Shown here piece by piece: positions 20,101 to 31,827 of a DNA stretch of 64,000 nt. The notes below the pieces were generated by a model. That model did not search any database. It saw nothing but the letters and a program-made list of their open reading frames with translations, and had not been told where the DNA came from. The first letter of the stretch is position 1. The number at the start of each line of letters is the position of its first letter. The stretch lies in contig JARBJD010000038.1 in assembly GCA_033064195.1 (NCBI GenBank), positions 1 through 64,000 on the forward strand, given 5' to 3'. The stretch comes from Blattamonas nauphoetae (lineage: Eukaryota > Preaxostyla > Oxymonadida). The translations under genes and the position numbers were made by a program.

Positions 20101-20898
20101 CGAAAACAGCACTGTCGAAATGGGATATTGTTATTTTGATCAGAATTATGCTGGCTCAGATGTTCCCAACTCATCGAGAGGAGATGATGTCGTCCTCAAG
20201 TCGTTCGATGAATCAAAAACCAACCTCGACATGTACACCATCGAATCATTGGCATCCCTCTTCTCATTCCTGATTGACTCGACACACTCCATCGTCCATC
20301 ATCCGTACAGCATTGACGTGAGGTCAACCGCTGCTGACGAACCTCTGGGTTGGAGTTATCCCAACCGTCAGGTGCCCATATCATTCCTACGGAAATATCC
20401 TCTCCAGTACCTTATTGAACATCGTTTCCGGAACACTTTCCCTATTCACCTCACTGTTGACGCTGATTATCAAGAAACAATGACTCCGTTTATCTGTCAG
20501 AACGCTGCCGTTGACGTGATGCTCCATGGCCATTCATCCATCATTACAGTGGATCAGCAGAACGAAGTGTTTATCACACTGCAAAGTGCGGATTTATCGT
20601 TCTACGAGGTTCAATTCGTGTTTGGGGAGCTGACAACGCCAGCCTTTACCTGTGATAAATATTCTTCGATTCGTCTCGGGCATACCAGCCTCGAACTCGC
20701 CAATCAAACTCTCACTCATCCTTTCATCGATTCAATTGATGCATCTGTCTATGTCACTGATCAACATTTCCTCCAACCGATCACTCTGATCAACACTCCC
20801 TTCATTCGACTCATCAATGCGAAGAAGAGTGGAACTCTTCACTTCATGTACACGACGCCTCTGCTTGCCAGTCCACTAACTGTCCCATTCGTCATTGG
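17135..20898 (+). CDS. G1 part 1: signal peptide and N-terminal beta-helix
   Basis: 1,254 complete codons, open without a break. Residues 1-24 form a signal peptide (MIPISFITLFTFVLG...). The family motif NHLSGSLLRDVNGGGSFLCS lies near residue 280. Beta-helix coils with Gly-Gly and Cys follow (about 390-700), then a second repeat region (about 780-1000). The frame then enters element H and stops 88 bp inside it, so the last 29 apparent residues are transposon sequence, not G1. Confidence 0.8.
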
Positions 20899-23800
20899 CA
20901 GACCTTTGATACATGAGATCGATCAAGCAGAAACTGAGATCGATCGATCTCAGTTCCGGTTTTTGGGACTGAGATCAATGACTTAATTAGGCGTATCTAC
21001 AGCGGAAGATGCAAAACTGCAAGTCTGACGGAAGAATAATTATCTCAAATCTGATTCATTATCCACTTTGGATTCATCTGTAGTTTTCCTAAAATAGACG
21101 CAGAGTAACAATCGTGGCGAAGTGTCGAGAAAAACAAACAACATGGGATGATCGTCTTCTCTTTCTCCATCCATCGAGCCCATCCGACTGTCATTATCAC
21201 CGCATGCATCATTTGTCCTTTCGTACTTCAAAATACGTTTCTGATCACATCTAAAAAATATTTCAACTTGAAACGACAGATGAAACTTTTCTGCACATCA
21301 ACGGTGTATATTGTATTTTTGTTCAGCTTTCTTTTGTACAGTCTCTAAATCTTCCGACATTTTTGACAACACTCTCCCAAATACAAGTATAGCAGTCAAT
21401 CTTCAGTGAAAACGACTCTTTCCGAAACCATTTGTCAAATTGCACTTCGATGAAACCATGCAAATCTCCACAAATATACTGTGTGTCCTCCATTTTACTC
21501 AACTATTTCAGACTGTATGATGATATCTCGCCGTTCTCTTGCCCTGCTTTCTCTCATTCAGTCCACTTTCGCTGAAATTGTGTATTCACAGACAAATATC
21601 AAGATGTATTCTGTTGAATGCAGAAATTCGGTCGGATACGAAAATTTGGAGGATCACCGCATGCGAAATGGAAGTGATTTCTGTGAGTCTTTGAAAGCAA
21701 TGAATGTCTCCTTCCTTTCATCCATTGTTATTCCAACTCTGATTTCTGACCCAACCAGACCTTTTCTGAGATGTCTCAGTCGGAAAATGCTCATACTCCA
21801 TTGTTAAAGCAAGATGTGCAACTCGAGCAAGAATGCAACAATCTCTCACTCTTAAACTTGGAAGGAAGAAGAAAAACATGACGAGATTTGTGATTAAGAT
21901 ACCGATTCACATTTGTCGGTTTCTGATTTTCAATCAATTCGAAAGAGCCGGGCCGCTGTGGATTGTCACAATTCACTTTTCACTCTTTTCTCCGTTCATC
22001 GTTCCATTTTAATAATGATTCCACATTTCTCTGTTTTGTCTCCAAATTTGTTCGTGAAATTCCAATTAGGCAAGTGAAACTTGTCTTAATAATTGAGATC
22101 CGATCAATCCCCCAAGTGGACAATTGTCTCACAAACAAACCAATAAAGCCGTTTTGGTTGTGAGCGTCTAAAAGAACACTAGCATACTCCCCAAAGAAGA
22201 GAATAAACCATGTTTGAACTTCAGTGCCATCTCATCTCGTCCTTGCAGTTTTACATTTTCCGCTGTATATTTGTCTCATTGTTGTGTCAATTGGTCAAAA
22301 TAAGAATCTTGAAAAAGCGAAATGGTTGTAGTGCGATAGAATGAACACTGAAAAGAGGGGAAAAAACGTCTTCTCTCCTTTTCGCACTCTTCTCGAAGTT
22401 GCTTTCGTTGCATAATTATTCAGTCCATGCGATCGCCACGTGTTGCTCATTCCACCTCTCGCTGTCCATCCATCAGACGGAGAAGGCGTCGATTCAGGAA
22501 GAATCGATCGTTCTTCCGACAGTTGGATCCAAATGAGAATGGAGTGCGTAACTGGATCGGTTGATGTCTCTGGAATAAAAAGGATGGATTGCTCTGTCAC
22601 AACTCCTGTTTGGTCTAAAACACTTTGTGCTGGATGAAGATCGGGATTTGGAGATACTCGTAATTCTCGTCTTTCAGATGCAGCAGAGGGAGATAATCGT
22701 TGATCGAACTGCTTTTCGACTCCTTCTCGAAGACACTTTGATAAGTCGGCGAATCAGAGGCGATCAGAACAATCTTTGGAAGATCCAAATTTCGAGACCA
22801 TTCGGGATGGCCTTCCACTTCGATCTGTTTGGATGGAGAACCATCATTCGACGACATCGTGCTATTCGACCAGCTCTTCTCCGTAGATAAATGGACCACC
22901 ATTCGACATTGGCAACGATTCGAACTGAACACTCCCAACATGCAACCAATCTCCGTCGAAGAAGATCCCTCCTCCCTTCACAGCGACATAATTCGAGGAC
23001 ATGGTTGCAGGGATGTTGATTGAGAGTAGGTCGACATATCCGGGATGAGTCAGGGTCAGTGAGGAAAAGCGAGACACGTCGAGAAACATTCAGCCACCGA
23101 GTTTGGCAGAACACTCGATCAGAGTCGGTTGAAGGTTGAGATCGCTATTTTGATCGAGCGAGGGGATGAAGTAGTCACCGCCTCTGGTCTCCGCTGAGCA
23201 GAGCGTAGCGAGCATCCGATTGACGTTGATTGTGTGACACTCCTCGAAGAAATGCGCTTTTGTCAGTTCAACAAACGCATTTCGGCAACTCAGCACGGCT
23301 CCATCGCCAGTCGTTGCGACGTTAGCGATGAGAACAGAATTTAAATCACGGGCGAGTAATAGTTTGACAGATCCTCCATCGAATTCGAAACCCGAATGAT
23401 CGGCGAAGGCCATATTGGATTCCTCCATCTGATGTGAAGGCACAAAGCGAGATTTCGACCACACCCTCCGAACTGATATTGATGAGAAGCTCCGTGATTG
23501 AGGAATCGAGTTGGTGGAAGAAAAACCACAAAGAGAGAGGCTTCGTCAGACACGGTGAAGAGAGAGCTGGTAGTGTGAGGAGGACACACGAACGGCTGAA
23601 GAGACGACTGAAACTGGCCTTTCAGAGAGACTGCTTTGGCCTCAAAGGTGAATGGGGGGATGGTGACTGGAATAGCCAGCTTCGACCTGATGCTGACTTC
23701 AAGCCAATCGCTTCGGGAGATCAAATTGCCTCCTCTTCTCGTAAAACAGCTCCCACTCAACTCGCCTTCTCACTTTCCGTTCTTCTTCCTTTCTCCATCT

Positions 23801-26800
23801 CTCTTCATCCACCTTCTCTTCTTTCATCCTCCCTCCAACCCACCTCGTCCCTTCTCTCCCTCCCAATCTCCTCACCGAATGATCAGTCGTTACACAGATC
23901 CTAGTTAGGGCTGTCGACGATGCACATATTTGTCATCCATCTCGTCGCCCTCTTCGATCTCGCTTTGGTCATTGCTTTTGTTGACTTGTCTCTCTTCGTC
24001 GGTCTCTCCAGGTCCGTCTTGTTCATCTTGGCTGTGTCGACTTGAGTCTTCTAAACTGCTTTCTTGTTCAGCCACGCGAGATGTCTCTCTTCTTTCTTCT
24101 TCAAAAACAATCGACGAGCCTCGTGTGCTTCCAAGTGAGTCGGAGCTTCTCCTCGTATCTCTTCTTTCATTTTGATCCAAATTCCGAGATTGTGGTGAGT
24201 GTCTGCACGATGTCACACGATCTGTCTTGTCACGGTTGGAAGATGCGTGTGATGACGATTCAGACTTGTGTTGGGAAGGAGAAGGAGTGTGAAGTGCGGA
24301 TGAGAGTGGAAGAGGCGAGGTGGAGTGAGAATCGAAATGTGAAGAGGCGATGGTTTGCGGCAGAGGAGAGCGGAAGTCGGTGATAGAGTGGTGGGAGGAT
24401 GGTGGGGAGGGTGAGTCTGGGACAGCCAAGTGTTGTGAGTGAGGTGGTGTCAAGAGTGGAGAATGATGCGAATCCGACGAAATCGAGTCGGGTGATGTTT
24501 CTGTGTGCTCCAAATCGCTTCGATTTGTTCGTTCCAACCATCGCTCGTTCTCCATTTCCAACTTCACTCCAATCTCACGCTTTTCCGATAGTAAGTCTGT
24601 TCTTTCCCATTCAGCGTCGTTTTCGGGGCGGGAATGCACAAGACCGCCACTCAATCGCCCAAATTCAACATCGCTCATCCGAAGCTGGTCCTGTGAAAAA
24701 TGAGTGTGAATTCAAAATGAAAAGTTACAAATTGAAGGCAAAAAACGATGAAAAGTCGAGAGAGACCGAATAGGGTCAATAGAAGACAAGAAGGTTTGCA
24801 ACACAAACTTGGATCAGTTCCTCACTCTAAATGTCCTGCTTGTCACTAAAACGAGTGTCGTTTGCACTCTCTCCGTCTTCTGAGATGTTTTCTTCGTCAA
24901 TTTGTCCGATATCACGACTTTTGGGACCATCCCGTTTTGACAGTTCTTCGCTCATCTTCGACACCCGTCTTCGGCTCGGCATGTCATGGAGCGTCACTTG
25001 CTGGACATGTTGAGACAGATCCACTGCACATCCCAAATGCTGCCTGATGTGGGTATGGTAGAGCAGAATCAGCAACGAAAAGAAAGAAGAGCGAGGACTG
25101 TTGGAAACGATAAATGAAATGTGCGATTGTTCAGAAAAGGAGAGCACACATTCAGTCAGGAGGGTCTGTAGAGACTGGTTCTTCAGTGTGAACAATTTCC
25201 GGACCTTGAACAGAAGCGACGCGGAGACAGAGTGGAGCGACAGATACGAGTCGTGGAAGAGAACAGACACCAGATTCGGAATTTCGAACATCATATTCAG
25301 CCACTGCACCAAGCGGTCAGAGAAAAACAGCGTGACATGCCAGACAGCGAGTATCCAGTTTTGTTCAGAATGACAATCCTAAAGATAAGAAAATAAAACA
25401 ATCGATGAGAAAGAAAATAAAAGAATAAAGTCAAAAGAGTTCGGAGGAAGGAAACAGGCAAACAAACCGTGAAGAGAAACATCCAGTTAGGCCAGAGGTT
25501 TCGTTTCCAGACTTGAACGAAGGGAGAATTTGAAAGATAAGGAAATAAAAGGAAATGAAAAAGAGAAAATGGAATAAGAATGTTGAAATATAGAAGAAAA
25601 AGGATATAATGAAAAGAAATCTCGAAGACTAATAAACAATTGAACAACGAATGTAAACCTGCTGAATAAATCACTCTAAGAGAGAAATAATCGTCAAGAA
25701 ATGGTATATGAGATCCATCACGGTGGAATTAATAATTTTTTCGATAAACAAGCGTGATTCATCCAGTTCTTCAATCGGATCGGGAAGAAGAATTATTGTG
25801 GGACGATTCATCTCGAGATTTCAATGAAAGTACTTCTAAACAAAAAACAACACGGATAGTGGGTCTTTTACTTCGTTATTTCGAGTTTTATGAGAATTTG
25901 AACACTAGTTATTTTCTGAGATCAAAAAAGCTGAGATCGATGAGATCAGTCTCAAAGGTCTGGTCATTGGCGAAGGGGTACAGCGGTTTTGGGTGTGGAG
26001 TTTGACATTGAATTTTTCATTCGTCAATTTGGCATCGTTTGCAACCGCCAAAGATTCAGATGTCGAGCTCGACGGAAACCGGATCCAACTCCTAAAGTCC
26101 ACTTCCCAAGGTGCGTTCTTCCACATTGAAAATTGTACCATCTCATTTGATCAAGATCGTTTTTCTTCGTGTTCAGCCACACAAGGTGGAGTGCTATTTT
26201 CTGAGGGATCCCGTCTGAGCCTGATTAAAGCAACCTTCTCGAACTGTCAAGCTGAACAAGGCGGAGCGATCCACGCCAGACTTCTCAGCACTCACTCGTT
26301 GACTGTGAAAGGGTGCACGTTCGATGGCTGTTCGTGCACGGAGGGAGGGGGCGGGATTTACGTAGATCTTCGAAGCAGCACACTCGCAGACAAGACACAG
26401 CAGGTTGTACTTGGCACGACTGATGATTATTACCCGACCAGATTCAAAGGCTGCATCTCGGACGATGGAAGAGGACACGGGATTCTGGTCGACATGAACC
26501 CTTCGGACTCAAATTCATTCTCGATGACACTCAAGGATCCAGTCGTAAATTCTGCTCAATCCAATCATAACGGTCTCCTAAAACCCATTCCTGTCACATC
26601 CTTCATCGCACCAACAGTCATTCCGGCTTCCGGTATTTGGGTCTTGAATAAATTAAGAAAGGGGTGATCAACGAGAACGAGCTTTCAATTCCATTTCGAT
26701 TTATCATTCTTCAATGAAACAGCCGGAAAGACCAGTTATTATTGAACAAGTGATGCTAAAATGACAATAAAGCAATCGTTTATGAGTTCAGATTGAGATC

Positions 26801-29800
26801 AATCCATAATTTCAACTTGAGTCCAGTTGAACAGACTCCACACCGTCTTCAGCAGGAAGACATTGAAATTGAGGAACAAACCACCATCTCGTGTGATCGT
26901 ATCAATGTCACTCACTGCTCTATTTTTTTATTTTTCTTAAATTCGCGGATAAGTTGAGATCAACCCTTTCCTTGAAAAAAATGAGAACCAAATACCGGAA
27001 GCCGGAATGACTGAACTGTTTTCATCTCAGACAATGGCGGAAGTGATAGCTCATCCTGTCTGTCATACTCGCCCTGCCTTTCATTCTCAAAAGCACAGCA
27101 AGAAGGAGTCAGTGCCGGATACATTCTGAACATTCGGTCGTCGACAACATGGAAGGTGAACTGTGTTGTGACGAAACCAGTGACTATCCAATCAGATAAT
27201 GGAAACAAAGCCACTCTAAACCTCCGAAATGTGACAGCAGCGGACGATTCGAATTTGAGAGGGTTTCTCCGCATTACAGAAGCGACCAGGTTGGACACGA
27301 TCGTTCTTGTTCTGTTTCAAGCCACAACACGTGTTCCCTTTGTCACACTGACGTCGGATGCGACACTGACCATCAGCAACATCGAGATCAAAACACACCG
27401 AACAAGTGGAGAGATGGAGTGTTGGCCTGTTAAGCTGTGTCCAGTCGAGGTGGGATTGTCCAGTCCAATGTCCAGTCTCCTATTTGGGCGATGAGAGATC
27501 TGACCCATGATATTGGTTATTTGGCTCCGAACATATTTTCTCCGCAGGGATTGTTAAATGAACGATTTGTCGTTGTGTACATGAAATGCACCCCAAATAA
27601 AACCAATTGAAAGAAAAAGATATTTCAGTTTACAACTTTGCGAGGATCTGTACTGTTGATGTGAGATCTCGTATTCTTGCTGATATCTTGTTAGTTGGGC
27701 CGATATGTTCCTTTCCTCCCATGAATATAAAAACGCCGCTGCAGTTTATTCATTCTTATCTTTGTTGTGAACGACGTGCTGGGCAGCCACAATCGTAACA
27801 TGTGCAATGAGGAGTGATGCAGATAACCAACACGGGGAAAGAACTGGAATGAGAGAGAAGAAAATGAATGAGGCATGCGGAATGACAAACAAGAGAAATG
27901 TGGACATCCGGAGGTGTCAACAACAATCTCGTTCAAAAAGACATACTGACCCGACCATCAACCACAGAGGTGAAGAGAATCATCATCGACACTGAGTTTC
28001 CCGAAGTTAGAAGAGTTGTGCCGCAGTAACCCAACTCCTTGGAGAAATAGTTCGATGAGTCACAGACAGCCTTTTTGATTCCGCCAAGACAGTTACGCGG
28101 TACTTCTCTGATGAATTGGTTCGAGCACACACAGCGTTGATACTTGTGGAGATGAGGGCTTGGGTGTGGTTGAGAGTGGACCTAAACATGATACCAAGAA
28201 TCATCACAATTGCTGTGAATATCCGTCAAGGTATCCAGAATACAAATTCTTGCATTTGACTGCAATTCTTTGGAAATATGCGGATGATTCCAAACAGGAG
28301 CAGAGGCGTGTCCAGAACACAATCAATGGTGATCGAGCAGGTCAGCGCTCACCAATGCGTTTGGACAAATATATCTGGAAGATGAGGAAAAACATGAAAG
28401 AGAACATACTGTAGAGGATGAATCTGTGCATACGAGCAGTAGAGATTCATATTCCAATGAAAAAGAACTCATTCCCCCACATTGTGAGGAGTCATCATGC
28501 AATGAATCTCAGTTGCTATGAGAAGAGAAGAATTGAAAGAATGAGCAGAAGAAGCAAACAAACATTGATTAAGACAACAGGGAAGATATAAATGATCACA
28601 CAGATCATCCCAACGATTGACATAGCCGCAGAAGCGACCTGAATACAGAGAATATCGGATTCCACATCATAAATTGAAGAAACTCAAGAAAGTTGATCTC
28701 ACCAGTGAAAAAGTCACGTATCATCGAGGCAGAACTTTGAGGAAAGGATGCGAAACGAAGGCTGGAACAGAAAGGAATAAAAGAAGAATTTAGAATGAGA
28801 AATTCACACATTTGAGTTCAAGCATAGAGATTCGATGGTGATATCAATCGTGGGGTGAGAGATGTTGTGTCTGGGGAAGAATGAATGAATTCTAGATCTG
28901 TTGACTTTGCGTCGCGATTTATGACCCCACGGTATTTCAAAACCGAGACGAAGTCGCCTAGTATTCAAAAAAAGTGAGAGAGACATGTGAACATCAAACC
29001 GTAATTGAGATGAGGATGTAACTCAATCCCTTAATAGGTGTCGATTGGACAGTCCAGGACTGGACAGTCCATTGGACTGTCCAATTTTGCCGACTCGTCA
29101 AAACCTCAATAAACGGGATGCACTAATTGTGTAGACTTCAGAAAAAAAATTTCAGCGAAATGTCCAGTCACGTCCAATGACGTCCAATGGTGGGTGGATC
29201 AAGTCGAGATTCACACTTGGCTAAATATGATCAAATTATCTCCATTTCGCTATTTCTTAAGTGATTATTGTCATTTCTTTGTGAAAATGATTGAATGAGT
29301 GAATTGAGGATGAGAGAAGCAAGTCTAAAAATGAATGTCCAATAGAGGTCGATTGTCCAGTCCAACATTGGCAACGTCCAATCCAATTAACATGCCAAAT
29401 GGAGTGCACATTTCAACCAGCGTTCTCGGTCCGAAGTGGGCAACTCGTCATCGAGTCACTCTCTTTCACAACAAATCCTGAATTCGATGCATATCCTCCG
29501 ATCCAGCTGATAGGCGAGTCGCTGGTGGACGAAAGTGAGAATGAAGTGGCGATGGAAGTGGATTATTTCGGTGATCGTGGTTGGATTGAAGTCGAAGGAG
29601 ATACAACCACATCGACGTATCCAGACTTGAAATTGAAGAAATGGACGTTTCGGGGATCATCGTCGCCAAAGAAATCTCATGGATTGTGGTTGAAGAATGT
29701 TGGGATTGTGGAATTGACTCGCTGTTCGTTCTCGTCGTTCAAGAAAGGATCGGAAGCAACGATTGTTGATGGATCAGCGATTCATGCCGAACTGTGTTCA

Positions 29801-31075
29801 TCGAGCTCTCTCACCATCACCGAATCCAGTTTCAACTCCTGCTCTTCACTTGGAAATGGAGGAGCGATCTTCGTTGATCTGTCGTCGCTCGGAGCAGGTT
29901 CGTACAGCCTGACTTCGCTCACCTTCGCCTCCTCGTGCACATCTTCTGGCCACGGGAAATGGGTGTTCATTCAAGGCCACAATCTCGCGTCTCTGGTGAC
30001 GAAGGAGAGGTGGGCAGGGACATTCGAATCACTCAATGGTCGTTCGGACGCTAACAAGCTGTGGGGACTTGATTTGGCGAAAGATGAAAGTTCTTCTCTT
30101 CGCTCAGTCTCTCTCCTTCACTTTCTTCTCGGTACAGCCTCTCGAACTCCAGATTCAACCGTTTTTGTTGGACAGCATGGAAAAGATGAAATTGGGTGTG
30201 GTGAAACGAAGGCGACACTCTGTCGAACCATCGAATGGAGTTTGACAGATGCAGCTGACAGTGTTATCGATATCGTCGTCACTTCTAACAGCGTTCTCTC
30301 CTCGCCAATCGTCCTTTTGAACGCTGATGTCCAGATTGCACCCGACTCGGGCAGATTGTGTCCATTTGTTGTCTCACTCGAGAACCCCTCCTCAGCACCA
30401 GCATCGATGATCAGAGTGGAGAGGGACTCAGCACTTGCTCTTTCTTTCTTGTCATTTTCCTTTTCCGTCCATTCATCCCTTGTGAGTGTCATCTACTCAT
30501 CATTTGGTATTATCACCTTAGATTCGTGTTCTGTTCAAAAGACAACACTCTCCCAACCATTATTGATGTCTGCACAGTCTTCGCACACAATCTCCAACAC
30601 CTCCTTCCTCTCTTCAGTTTTCAAGTCTTCTGCCTTCGTCCTCTCCGACTGCCACTCTCTCTCCGTCGAAGGCACCAAAATCGCCGACAACTCGTTCAAC
30701 ACTTCTTTTCTTGTCGGCTCGTCTTCCCAAATCTCCTTTGTTTCGTTGATAGTCTCAAACAACTCCGTCAAACAGGACTCATCCATCTTCGCGCTATCAA
30801 TCCTTCCCACAACAACTTCAGAAGCCACACCTTCTCTCAGCATCTCCTTGTCTTCCTTCGCACATTCACAAACAACCCCAATTCCACTGTTCGTCTCTGT
30901 CTCGTCAGAGTTCCGTTCGAATGTGATTCTCGTGAACACCACGTTCTCTCACTCCTCTGGCAGCCAAATTCGCCAACCGGCGGTTCTTGTGAAGTGGACA
31001 AAGATGCAGCCTCTTCTCTTGCGGCGAAGGGTTGTTTTCAATGATTGCTTTCTGATGATCTCTCAGTCTCAATGA
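17135..31075 (+). CDS. Beta-helix surface protein G1, interrupted by elements H, I and J
   Basis: The host coding parts are 17135-20898, 25971-26614, 27016-27421 and 29407-31075. Joined at the target duplications they give one open frame of 2,161 codons including stop, with no other break. Junctions read PFVIG|EGVQ, APT|VFISDNGG and GEMEC|TFQPAF. The protein has a signal peptide, many parallel beta-helix coils (CxF..C......GGAI patterns) and Ser/Thr-rich blocks. It stops without a transmembrane or kinase segment, so its 3' end may be lost or it may be secreted. The function is unknown; adhesion or surface display is a guess from fold and secretion signal. Confidence 0.75.
20987..22600. other. 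Left interior of element H, no clear gene
   Basis: Short frames only. One starting at 21520 has a weak hydrophobic start and could be a decayed surface-protein remnant. Confidence 0.3.
22600..23760 (-). pseudogene. Decayed beta-helix gene piece inside element H
   Basis: Several minus-strand frames in different phases (23341-23760, 23090-23464, 22862-23089, 22615-22941) carry beta-helix family text such as KGGGIFFDGDWLHV and TTGDGAVLSCRNAFV. The frame is lost at least three times and neither a signal peptide nor an end is visible. It is therefore a damaged fragment of a host surface-protein gene. It lies wholly within H, consistent with capture before or during H's spread. Confidence 0.55.
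23905..25674 (-). CDS. Spliced hypothetical gene carried in element H
   Basis: Apparent exons on the minus strand are one near 25460-25520 (VWKRNLWPNWMFLFT), one from about 25381 to 24827 (helical, leucine-rich, continuing CHSEQNWILAVWHV), and one at 23905-24678 (Ser/His/Pro-rich and then acidic, low complexity). Intron-like borders (GTTTGT...TTTAG near 25380-25460; CACAG near 24696) link some of them. The family is like other helical hypothetical proteins of this organism. Exon joins are my inference and its start and stop are uncertain. It may be a truncated captured gene. Confidence 0.4.
25971..26614 (+). CDS. G1 part 2: beta-helix coils
   Basis: The frame continues from part 1 across H. 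It contains beta-helix coils with SCSATQGGVLF, CQAEQGGAIHA and CSCTEGGGGIYV. The open frame runs on to a stop at 26667, but the portion after 26614 is element I. Confidence 0.75.
26615..27013. mobile_element. MITE I, 399 bp
   Basis: Ends CAGTCATTCCGGCTTCCGG and its reverse complement form a TIR of about 24 bp that continues imperfectly to about 50 bp. The flanking repeat is AA (26613-26614, 27014-27015) rather than TA. CAGT-type ends suggest Tc1/mariner kin. No coding capacity. Inserted in G1. Confidence 0.85.
27016..27421 (+). CDS. G1 part 3
   Basis: It continues as FISDNGGSDSSSCLSYSP and later ATLNLRNVTAADDSNLRGF, a segment typical of the middle of these beta-helix proteins. The true frame here differs from the longest apparent frame at its start because element I supplies false codons. 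Confidence 0.75.
27422..29398. mobile_element. Element J, 1,977 bp, 8-bp target duplication
   Basis: TIR-like ends are TTGGCCTGTTAAG and, reversed, TTGGCATGTTAAT. The flanks carry ATGGAGTG at 27414-27421 and 29399-29406. TTGTCCAGTCCAA-type words cluster near both ends (27437-27480; 29045-29100; 29355-29385). No transposase seen. The 8-bp duplication and subterminal repeats suggest hAT, although the terminal bases are not the usual CAG. Inserted in G1. Confidence 0.8.
29407..31075 (+). CDS. G1 part 4: C-terminal beta-helix
   Basis: It continues from part 3 (EMEC|TFQPAF). Beta-helix coils include CSSLGNGGAIFVDL, followed by a GKW(V/F) block, then a second set of Ser-rich repeats. The frame ends at 31075 with no membrane span or kinase domain. 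Confidence 0.75.
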
Positions 31076-31219
31076 CGCTATAAGTGTTGGGGTCCTCTTT
31101 TCCATGATCACCTCCTACCCGATTCAGTTTGTGGGTATTCGCTCTTCATTTCGTGATTCGAGTTCTCTTTAATATACCCACTTCTTAATCCAACCCTTTC
31201 TCTTTTTTTCAGTACTAAG
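31076..31219. other. Short intergenic stretch 3' of G1
   Basis: No gene. Pyrimidine-rich sequence runs up to the left flank of element K. Confidence 0.4.
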
Positions 31220-31737
31220 CAGAGAGAATAGTGGTATGATCATTTAACGGAAAGGTGTGATCCTTAGATCACACCTTCCGATTTTTATGGTATGATCATT
31301 TTCACCGATTTCATCTTCACTTCATTTCAAAAGTGCCTTCATAAAAACAATCAAAGGTTGTGAATTACAATATTAGAAAGTGAAGAAGGCGATTTATCCC
31401 GTTGGTGAACGAGGTCGAAGATCTTCAATCCATTTTTCATCGGAGACCATTCTCTCAACATCTTCATGTCCGCAAGTTAAATAATGTGACATTATCTTAC
31501 TCTTATCAACTTTGAGGGACATAAAACACGACAGAAGGAGATGAAGAACACTCTTTTGGGATGATGAAACCAAAAAATGAGACTATGAAAACCGAAAAAA
31601 AGAAGTTTCATCTTTTCACCTCAATTTGTTGTAAAAAGTTGTCTTATTGAGAAAATAGGTGAAATGAAGGCTATAGTGGCGATTTAGGTGGTATGATCAA
31701 TTTTGGTATGATCGATGTGATCACACTATTGTCCCTG
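31220..31737. mobile_element. hAT-like MITE K, 518 bp
   Basis: Ends CAGAGAGAATAGTG and CACTATTGTCCCTG form an imperfect TIR. The 8-bp duplication GTACTAAG lies at 31212-31219 and 31738-31745. GGTATGATCA words recur near both ends, and an internal perfect hairpin GGTGTGATC...GATCACACC lies near 31255. No coding capacity. Between G1 and G3, not in a gene. Confidence 0.88.
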
Positions 31738-31827
31738 GTACTAAGTTTAGACGAGTCAATCATGAATCTTCTCCTATTTCAGATCTGACCTGAAGGAAGA
31801 GAGACTAAGGGGGAAGATCTTTCAAAA

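Larger units (their letters stand above)
20899..25962. mobile_element. hAT-type element H, 5,064 bp, carrying host-like gene pieces
   Basis: Ends CAGACCTTTGA and TCAAAGGTCTG form an 11-bp TIR, flanked by the 8-bp duplication GTCATTGG (20891-20898 and 25963-25970). GAGATCGATC words cluster near both ends (20930-20980, 25918-25950), as hAT subterminal sites do. No hAT transposase is seen. The interior carries a decayed minus-strand beta-helix segment (about 22600-23760) and a spliced minus-strand host-like gene (about 23905-25674). It resembles a Pack-type non-autonomous element. It splits G1 without changing its frame. Confidence 0.85.

Noticed and set aside
20899-20986. True C-terminus of G1 at 20986
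   Set aside because: The last 29 codons lie inside element H and the frame continues at 25971 with matching family text.
29031-29390. Separate small TTAA-flanked (piggyBac-like) element
   Set aside because: The TTAA words and GTCCA repeats belong to the right subterminal region of element J, whose 8-bp duplication and TIR fit better.
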